In this document: positions 57,033-64,000 of the stretch, piece by piece | Numbering within the stretch: the stretch's first letter is position 1 | Layout: each line of letters opens with the position of its first letter | Origin: Aquarana catesbeiana | Lineage: Eukaryota > Chordata > Amphibia > Anura > Ranidae | Assembly (NCBI RefSeq): GCF_042186555.1 | Contig: NC_133332.1 | Coordinates: 236,696,015-236,760,014, forward strand | Reading direction: 5' to 3' | Length of the DNA stretch: 64,000 bases | The notes under the pieces: model-generated | Told to the model about the DNA's origin: nothing | Seen by the model: only the letters and a program-made list of their open reading frames with translations | Databases searched by the model: none | Made by a program: the position numbers and the translations under genes

Positions 57033-57866
57033 CAGTGCTGGGACAAGGCCATTTGGTGCCCAGGGCGAAGATGGCAAACTGCGCCACCCCCCCGTTTTTA
57101 AGAAAGAATGACATTTCAAACAAGAATGTAGTTAAAACAATGCAAATTCAATTAATTATTACCCCCACACAGTATTGCCCTTTACATATCACCCCATACA
57201 CAGTATTTCGCCCTTTACACTACCCCCCCGCGCAGTATTGTCCCTTTACGTATCACCCCACACAGTATTTCCTCCTTTACATATCACCCCACACACTGTA
57301 TTGCTCCTTTACATATCACCCCACACACAGTATTGCCCCCTTTACACGACCCCTCCACACAGCACTGACCCCATTCCCCCACTTCCCATCCTTCACAGTT
57401 CCATATATTTTCCTCCCTTCACTTTCCTACCTTTCACAGAGCGGAGAGCAGGAGTCGGGAGCCACGGGACAATCCTAAACTGAAGGCACAGCAGCACTGG
57501 GCGGGCACGGGAGCTGCCGGGTTGACTTTTCATATTAGCGAACTGGTGATTGGCTGCTAGGATCACCTCCTGATTAACGTGATAGGCAGCTACCGTTCTC
57601 CACGCAGTGCTGTTCCCGCCCCCAGTTTGGAATTGTCCCGCCTCCCGCCGTCCGCTCCTCTCTACTCTGCTAATGATAGCGGAGGAGGCTGGGGACAAAA
57701 GCGGCGATTAAATGGCGCGGCGGTCCAGAAAGAGCAGCACCGCGGGCCGCCATTTAGTGATGCCCAGCATAGGATAATGATACTCTTATGCCTGCTAACA
57801 ACCCGCCCCCTCTCACACTCCACCCAGGGCACCTGCCCCTCTCGCCCACCCCTTGTACCGGCTCTG
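57033..57866. mobile_element. hAT MITE with exact 8-bp duplication
   Basis: TAGGCAGG stands immediately before (57025-57032) and after (57867-57874). The ends read CAGTGCTGGGACAAGG and, on the complement of the right end, CAGAGCCGGTACAAGG. It carries a minisatellite at 57165-57365 and no transposase. Eight-base duplication and CAG-type termini are hAT features. A perfect duplication suggests a relatively recent insertion. Confidence 0.92.
57165..57365 (+). repeat. About 30-bp minisatellite within the hAT MITE
   Basis: CCTTTACATATCACCCCACA plus CACAGTATTGCCC units repeat about seven times with length variation. Confidence 0.88.
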
Positions 57867-57874
57867 TAGGCAGG

Positions 57875-58440
57875 TAGTGGGCTGCAGTATGTCTGCCAAC
57901 CCAAAGGTGGTGCTATGTTATTCTTTCAGGCTGAGAGGAGACAATATGAGACTATTCTTTCCTCTTTATGGGTATCAGGTGGCTGTCTTGGGGAGGCTGG
58001 CATCCCCTATTGGATGTCGAAATCCTATGAGTTGTGGGTGGCCACCTTGACTCAGGACTGCTTAAATAGCAGGTTCTGCATCACTTTGTGCATCCACAGT
58101 GTGGAAATAAGTTAGGGACAGAACCCTGCTGATCAGGGAGACAGCCGGAGCAACATTAGAGGGGTACTGGTCGAAGAGGAAATAAATTGATTTCAGTGTC
58201 TCTTCTGTAAGCTTCTTGCTACTGTCTCCCAAACAGAAGCCAGATAACTTCAAAGACCTTCAGGGGATGCAGTGCGACCTGGTAATATGATACCTCCTCC
58301 AATGAAAGTGCTCCTCTGGAATTTCGTGATCTATAAAATTATTTCATAACACATCTGGAAAAGTGCCTTTGTCACATACCTGACTCTGAAACCCGAGATG
58401 ACATTGGTGGCCTTTTGCACAACTCCTGCCCAAACAGCCC
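57875..58440. other. Unassigned, no gene recognised
   Basis: About 560 bp flanking the hAT MITE on the right. Short open frames only, with no recognisable domain or repeat. Confidence 0.4.
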
Positions 58441-58496
58441 TGGTGGTGGCTAAGGCAGTGGAAGGGCACAGGTACCCGGAAAACAAAGACATTTCC

Positions 58497-59120
58497 AAGC
58501 TCAACTTACTGACCAGTCTGCGACCAACCAAACTGACCTGTCCAACAGTATGCATTAAAAACAGGGGTTTAGTTGCACACATTTGCAAATAGATGCGTAA
58601 ACCACAGAGCAAGGCACCCTATTTTCTGTAGACCTAAACTCTAATTTCTGTGAGTCTCCAACAATGGAAGCACATGCATTTAGATGGACAGGTGAAGCGC
58701 AGATAAACCTGAAGGGAGTCCACACCTTCTTAAAGGCACAGGGGCATACTGAACACCCTGCCCATAGCACTATGACAGCAAAGGTGTCAGTGCGTTGCCT
58801 GGCCAATATAATTCATAGTTCAAACAGGTGGTTACTGCCCCCACCTGTAACTGGTCACTGCAGCAATGAGCATTGGAAAGACAACACATATAAAAAAAAA
58901 CAAAGAAATTTACAAGCTAAACTTACCAGCCAGCCTGTGATCAACTGAATTGACCTGTCCAACAGTATGGGGTTTAGTTGCACACTGTTGCAAATACATG
59001 CGTAAGCCACAGAGCCCCGGCAAGGCACCCCATCTTCTGTGGATTTTTTTTATATATGCATTGCCTTTCCAATGCTCATTGCTGCAGTGACCAGTTACAG
59101 GTGGGGGCAGTAACTACTTG
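58497..59120. repeat. Two copies of the fold-back family, with a stem-loop
   Basis: AACTGACCTGTCCAACAGTATG...GGGGTTTAGTTGCACAC... occurs at about 58530 and 58945, both related to 33190-33260 of the fold-back element in the second L1 (ACCTATCTAACAGTAAGCG ... GGGGTTTAGTCCGCACGC, then the GCGT(G/A)A(G/A)CCACAGAGC block). In addition 58826-58891 is inverted at about 59050-59120 (GTGGGGGCAGTAAC against GTTACTGCCCCCAC), forming a stem of about 66 bp. Confidence 0.82.
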
Positions 59121-60110
59121 TTTATAACAGGTACCAGGAAGTCAGTTTAGCGAACGTGAACCTAGGGATGCTGAGGTTGGAAGAGCAGAAACGAGGAGTC
59201 AGGTCACAAGCCAGGTTCTGTAACAGCCAGGCAGGAAGGTACAGAATTATGATCAGAATTCAGGTCAGAGACAGGCAGGGGTCAGCAAAGTGTTGGCAGC
59301 AAGGTAAAAAATCAACAGGCAGAATCTTAGTCAAAAGTCCTGATTGGGGTCTGTAACACAAATCAGTAGTAGACATAACAGACAAGGGGAATTTGAAGAG
59401 AAGTGTCAAAGGTAGACGGGTCAGCAACAAGATCAGTAGGTTTTCAGAAGTACAGAACACAGGGATGAGAGCTGAAGACAATACAGTGATAAAGCTAGGC
59501 AGACCTCAGGTTTAGGCATATGTAGCACCCTCCTAGTTGCTAGGTGAGGTAAATATAGTTTGGCTTTTCTCTAGGCAGAGGAGCAGGGGTTAATTTGTTT
59601 TTAGACTGTGCAGTGCTTCAAGGCTGTGGCACTGTGACCTCGCCCTGGCTTATAGAACTCACTGGATAGTTCTAGAACTTAGAGGGTGGATGAACAGAGG
59701 CTGTAGCCTAAATATTTATGGAGTTCCCATCAATCCTTGACAAAGCAAGGCTCAGCAGGTGGGGTAACAACCCATAAATAGTCAGAAACCTGGCAGTCAA
59801 GATTGCTGGGCTGCTCTACCCCTGGGCAAGAGGGAGGACAGGAGAAGGAGAGAGAGAGAGTAAGAGAGAAGGGGCAGCTGGAACTCACACTCTTTACCAG
59901 CCTCAGCTAGACCTAGCTGAAGCCCTCCTGAAAGCAAGTCACAACCTGTATAGCAGTGTGCCCATACAGCAGCAGGATTCCAAGAACTAGTGAGTAACTT
60001 TGATTTCAATTTACCCCAAGCCTGTACAGAGAAGACAGTAAGGCAGCAATTCTTTACATGTCTAGGATAGGGGACAACTTAGAGCCAGTGTAAAGCAGCC
60101 AGAATCACCT
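59121..60110. other. Unassigned, possibly LTR-derived
   Basis: Read on the minus strand, 59150-59510 has the CCTGNCTGT...ACCTGGCTTGTGACC texture of the Gypsy LTRs seen here, suggesting a degraded inverted LTR piece. 59520-60060 begins TGTAGCACCCTCCTAG and could be another LTR, but no end or duplication was found. A GA-rich run lies at 59838-59870. Confidence 0.4.
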
Positions 60111-60111
60111 G

Positions 60112-60345
60112 GTGAGTGTGAATGTCCTTGCATGGCCTAGTCAGAGCCCAGACTTAAACCCCATTGACAGTCTGTGGAATGACTTGAAGACTGCATTCCA
60201 CAAACGGTCACCATCAAAGGTAACTGAACTTGAGCAGTTCTGCAAAGAAGAGTGGGCAAATATTGTAAGTCTAGATGTGCAAAGTTAGCAGAGACATATC
60301 CCTAAAGGCTGTAATTAAAGCAAAATGTGGTTCAACAAAATACTG
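60112..60345 (+). pseudogene. Tc1 transposase C-terminal fragment
   Basis: Plus-strand frame WPSQSPDLNPIDSLWNDLK, then VTELEQFCKEEWANIVSL: the last catalytic region and C-terminus of a Tc1 transposase, ending near the ILT stop. The usual Glu of PIEN is Asp here, as in the Tc1 at 38937. The fragment abuts a hAT terminus at 60367. Confidence 0.85.
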
Positions 60346-60366
60346 ACATAATGGGGTGATCCTTTT

Positions 60367-61740
60367 CAGTGGCGGCTGGTGCTCAAAATTTTTGGGGGCG
60401 TAAACAAACTGAAAAATTCTGAAAAAAAAACATCAGTTGCAGCCTCACTGTGCCCATCATATGCAGTCACTGTGCCCCCAAAATGCAGCCACTCTGCCAT
60501 CATACAGCCTCTGTGCCCATCATATGCAGCCTGTGCCCATCATATACAGCTTCTGCCCAGCATATGCAGCCTGTGCCCAACATATGCAGCCTGTGCTCAT
60601 AATATGCAACCTGTGCCCATCATATACAGCCTTTGTGCCCATCATATGCAGCCTGTGCCCATCATATACAGCCTGTGCTCATCATACAGTCTCTGTGCCC
60701 ATAATATGCAGCCCGTGCCCATTATATGCAGCTTCTGTGCCTATCATATACAGCCTCTGTTCCCATCATATGCTGCCTGTGCCTGTCATATGCAGCTTCT
60801 GTGCCCATTTTATGCAGCATGTGCCCGTCATATGCAGCCTGTGCCCGTCATATGCAGCCTGTGCCCATCATATGCAGCCTCTGTGCCCATCATATGCCGC
60901 CTTTGTGCCCATCATATGCAGCCTGTGCCCATCATATGCAGCCTCTGTGCCCATCATATGCAGCCTGTGCCCATCATATGCAGCTTCTGTGCCCATCATA
61001 TGCAGCCTGTGCCCATCATATACAGCCTCTGTGCCCATCATATGCAGCCTGTGCCCATCGTATGCAGCTTCTGTGCCCATCATATGCAGCATGTGCCCAT
61101 CATATGCAGCCTGTGCCCATCATATACAGCCTCTGTGCCCGTCATATGCAGCCTGTGCCCATCATACAGCCTCTGTACCCATATCATCATACAGCCTCTG
61201 TGCCCATCATATGCAGCCTGTTCCCATCCTATGCAGCTTCTGTGCCCATATTATACAGCTTGTGCCCATATTATGCAGCATGTGCCCATCATATGCAGCT
61301 TCTGCCCAACATATGCAGCCACTGTGACAAGCTCCCCCCCACTCATCCGCCATCAGGTCGGCACTTACCCCATCTGAGTGACGGCAGCGAGCTCTCACTG
61401 ACCTGCCTCCTGATTGGCGGGGAGGCACTGTGGTGTAAAAATAGCAAAAATTAATTTGCTATGGTCACACAACAGGGTGGGATCAGGGCGCACTCTCTGC
61501 ACCCTGAGCCCACCCTTTTTTGAAGCCAATTAGAGCCTCAGGCTCTAATCAGGTGTGTCAAAAAAAAAACAAACACCCCTGCCCATGCTGCCATAAGAGT
61601 CCATGTGGCCGGCGTCCTGAAAGGGGCTGGGCACATGGATCGGGAGGTGGCTGCAGGGATTAGCCCCTGATCCTTCTTCTAACTCGGTGATTCTGTTTTT
61701 TTGAGGGGGGGGGTTCTGACATGTTGGTGGTATATCTTTC
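60367..61740. mobile_element. hAT-like element with internal minisatellite, right end not found
   Basis: The left terminus CAGTGGCGGCTGGTGCTCAA has the CAGNGGCG form of hAT ends. A large minisatellite follows, then a GC-rich stretch containing CCAATTAGAGCCTCAGGCTC, and further non-coding sequence to about 61740. The opposite terminus could not be identified, so the end is approximate and the element may be truncated. Confidence 0.65.
60437..61330 (+). repeat. TGCCCATCATATGCAGCCTG minisatellite
   Basis: About 45 near-identical units of 18-22 bp, with alternating CCTGTGCCC and CCTCTGTGCCC variants. Open frames of up to 332 codons in three phases and 74 codons on the minus strand are translations of the repeat, not genes. 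There are no unique spacers, so it is not a CRISPR array. Confidence 0.96.
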
Positions 61741-61884
61741 ACTTGGATGTTATAATTTGCACAGCTGGATAAAACAAAAACCGTGTCTGTCTTCATTTCA
61801 GGCTGCATAGCAACAAAATGTGATTATTTTATATGGGGGTTATTCTTTTCTATACCTACTGTACATACAAACCAATTGTTCTCC

Positions 61885-62660
61885 ATGTGCCCCAGTCAAG
61901 AGGGCAATCAGAGCAGCTGAAAGTGAAACTGATCATGAGAAACACTTCAGAAATCAAGAATAACCAGAAAAAGTTCCATAAATATATTAACAAAAAAAAA
62001 ATGTAAGGAGAGAATACACTATATTACCAAAAGTATTGTGACACCTGCCTTTACACGCGCATAAACTTTAATGGCATCCCAGTCTTAGTCCGTAGGGTTC
62101 AATATTGAGTTGGCCCACCCTTTGCAGCTATAACAGCTTCAACTCTTCTGGGAAGGTTGTCCACAAGGTTTAGGAGTTTGTCTATGGGAAAGTTTGGCCA
62201 TTCTTCCAGAAGGGCATTTGTGAGTTCAGGCACTGATGTTGGACAAGAAGGCCTGGCTTGCAGTCTCCTCTCTAATTCAACTGTTATAGCTGCAAAGGGA
62301 GGGCCAACTCAATATTGAAACCTATGGCCTAAGACTGGGATGCAATTAAAGTTCGTGTGTGTGTAAAGGTAGGTGTCCCAATACTTTTGGTAATACAGTG
62401 TAAGTAGGCCCATCAAGGATGAATTTGAAACTTTGGTCATAAATGACACAGAGAAGGTTAATGTGTTAAACCTTTGTTTTCAGTTTTCTTTTCTGATTTT
62501 TTTAGACTCCCTAATGACTTGAAATATTACCAGATTATTGGTGTAGAGAAAATGTGGTTCCAATATTCAAAAAATAGTGTAAATGCATACCAGGAAGCAC
62601 CAGACCGGTCAGCCTACCATCAATAGTGTACAAGGTATTTGAGGGGATAAAAAAGCATGT
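61885..62660 (+). pseudogene. CR1-like LINE RT scrap, split by a Tc1 MITE
   Basis: Left piece: AIRAAESETDHEKHFRN then NQKKFHKYINKKK. Right piece: NDTEKVNVLNLCFQFSF and, near 62590-62640, RPVSLPSIVYKVFEGI. These correspond to the segment between endonuclease and RT core of a CR1-clade ORF2, similar in plan to the RANKNPGWL...GNYRPVSLTSIV region of the CR1 at 5661. Frame breaks are many. The sequence continues across the TA target once the MITE is removed. Confidence 0.75.
62017..62400. mobile_element. Tc1/mariner MITE, 384 bp, TA target
   Basis: TA on both sides (62015-62016 and 62401-62402). Left end CACTATATTACCAAAAGTAT; complement of the right end CACTGTATTACCAAAAGTAT. The inverted repeats are long, extending to the AATATTGAGTTGGCCCNCCCTTTGCAGC block on both sides. 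No transposase remains. It sits inside the CR1-like scrap. Confidence 0.93.
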
Positions 62661-63637
62661 ACCATATAATTAAATAAAAGTAAATAGTGGCGCTAGTAAC
62701 TAAAATCATAAAATACCCAGCGATAATTGATGGTAACTGACATACTGATGATACATAAATATAAATGTGACCATAATAATCCGTGACTAACTAGTCCATA
62801 TGAAAGACATAATGTCTCAAACAATCTTATGCACAATTGTAATTTTGAATTCTTCTACCACACCACGTGATTCCACTCCCCTCTGGATATGCCAGATGAA
62901 GATGCCTTGCACTCTCATGCTCGGCAAAACAGCATCAACCCTTACAGGGTTAAATATCCACAGATATCCAGATGTAATTGGACTCTGCACATATAATAAA
63001 ACAAAGTGCACCAATAGTGCAGTAACGTTGTGGTAAATTTATTAAATTAAAGAAAATTTCAAACATTGCACTCACATGAGAACAGGTAAGTAAAAGCATG
63101 TATGTATCCATTTGCAGCAGCAAGTACTGGCATGATATGGTCACAGCGGACCCAGCGTGTATGATCTTACTTCCGGTATTGCATCAAACGTCAGAACTGG
63201 TTGCCGTACAGCCATGTACCAACGCGTTTCATCATCACGACTTCATAATGGGATTGGCTGTACGACACAGCAACCTCCCTTTTTTATAGTGTCTCGTCTA
63301 TTTGATGACAGCAAACATCCTGCAGCGCATGAGCTAACTTTGTGTCCCTGCAACCATATTGCAGCCAGTCCTTCCTCTACTTACAATTGACTTGCGGGAT
63401 ATCGTATTAGTCTAAATAGGCATATTATTACTAAAAAAACACAACATCACACGTGAGCGACTCTACAACTACTCATAGCTTATTAAAAACATTAAACGAA
63501 CAGAAATGCAAGCTATGTAATTAGTATAGAAGTACATTAGCAGATCAGTTAACATAAACAAATTGATTTAAAAATTTATACATAACATCTAATTAGTTCT
63601 TATAAAAGCACAAAATATTAAATTAATTACTTCATAT
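62661..63637. other. Unassigned, no gene recognised
   Basis: About 980 bp, AT-rich towards the right. CAACGCGTTTCATCATCACG at about 63219 is the sort of text found in amphibian repeats, but I cannot place it in a family. Short open frames only. Confidence 0.4.
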
Positions 63638-64000
63638 CAGTGGCAGCCCGTCCATTAGGGGCGCCTGGGCACCACCTCCCTCTCTCCAGCCACCCCCCTA
63701 TAAGCAGTGGATAGATTCATGTATAGCAGGGATAGTGTATTAAAATTCACTGGGGTCCTGAAAGAAAAATTTTCTTCTGGCGGAGGTCCGAGTGTCATAT
63801 TGGTGCTATGACTCCACATGATATCCTCCACATCACAGCCTCCTGTGCACGTTACAGGCCCCTCATCTCAGACCCCCCATCACAGACCCCCATCGCAGAC
63901 TAGCCCCCCATCACAGACTGGCCCCCCATCACAGACTGGCCCCCAATCACAGACTGACCCCCATCACAGACTGACCCCCCATCACAGACTGGCCCCCCAT
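63638..64000. mobile_element. Start of a further hAT-like element, cut by the window edge
   Basis: CAGTGGCAGCCCGTCCATTAGGGGCGCC is a hAT-like terminus, related to the CAGTGGCGGCTGGTGC start at 60367. A CCCCCATCACAGACTGGC minisatellite of about 18 bp begins at about 63860 and runs to the window end, repeating the plan of the other satellite-bearing hAT copies. Confidence 0.65.

Noticed and set aside
60437..61330. CRISPR-like regular repeat array
   Set aside because: Units are contiguous, with no unique spacers, and the context is a eukaryotic transposon.
60379..61454. Long open frames (up to 332 codons) rich in Cys, His and Pro
   Set aside because: They are translations of a 20-bp minisatellite, open in several phases at once; not a gene.
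1..64000. tRNA, rRNA or a host protein-coding exon
   Set aside because: No cloverleaf, rRNA core sequence or non-transposon domain was recognised on reading both strands; small exons could still be missed by eye.

Overview
The window reads as repeat-dense, non-coding DNA from a vertebrate, most likely an anuran amphibian and probably a ranid frog. The reasons are the family mix (vertebrate-type BEL/Pao, chromodomain Ty3/Gypsy, Tx1/L1-like LINEs starting GGGGGCGTGGC, CR1, Ngaro-type tyrosine-recombinase retroelements, Tc1, hAT, and TTAA-flanked piggyBac elements with CCACTTC termini), the lack of any bacterial or viral gene organisation, and abundant poly-A, poly-T and TA microsatellites. The organism call is inference. 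I found no host gene, tRNA, rRNA or CRISPR array. Every convincing protein signal belongs to a transposable element, and all of them are broken.

Left third (1-27084): the 3' part of a Ty3/Gypsy chromovirus (1-2321) abuts a BEL/Pao element (2322-27084) that has lost its 5' end and serves as host for later insertions. The first is a solo Gypsy LTR in gag (2676-3529, GCAGC duplication). The second is a minus-strand CR1 LINE (about 5580-17682). That CR1 contains a full-length L1 (7627-17222, duplication at 7612-7626 and 17223-17237), and the L1 contains a hAT element (12696-16120, 8-bp duplication) carrying a minisatellite and a dead Tc1 copy. The third BEL insertion is a 5.46-kb piggyBac element in the RNase H region (19433-24892, TTAA at both ends) with a palindrome of about 1.1 kb and only the Cys-rich C-terminus of its transposase. 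Removing each insert with one copy of its target duplication makes the host reading frame continuous, so boundaries and relative ages are well supported.

Middle (27085-44000): unassigned DNA with a direct repeat; a 0.9-kb piggyBac MITE inserted in one of two tandem 88-bp copies, the other being an empty site; a second full-length L1 (30273-37847) with a Harbinger-type MITE and a fold-back element in its endonuclease domain; a 31-bp minisatellite; a Tc1 transposon with all three catalytic positions altered; and a minus-strand Ngaro/DIRS-type retroelement with zinc finger, RT, RNase H, tyrosine recombinase and a C-terminal SGNH (GDSL-like) hydrolase.

Right third (44000-64000): a second Gypsy element (5' LTR, gag, protease start) whose pol is gone and replaced by a minus-strand retrovirus-like LTR plus 3.6 kb of AT-rich sequence; TA/GT microsatellites; a decayed BED-finger hAT transposase gene (51635-54780) with tandem repeats on both sides; several MITEs (55569-55993; hAT 57033-57866 with an exact 8-bp duplication; Tc1 62017-62400); fold-back relatives at 58.5-59.1 kb; a CR1-like RT scrap split by the Tc1 MITE; and two further hAT termini each followed by a minisatellite.

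Nothing here behaves like an unknown functional system. The most useful observations are the nested insertion record, the tandem arrays recurring inside hAT and piggyBac elements, the fold-back element with an unusually long target duplication, and the SGNH hydrolase attached to the tyrosine-recombinase retroelement.
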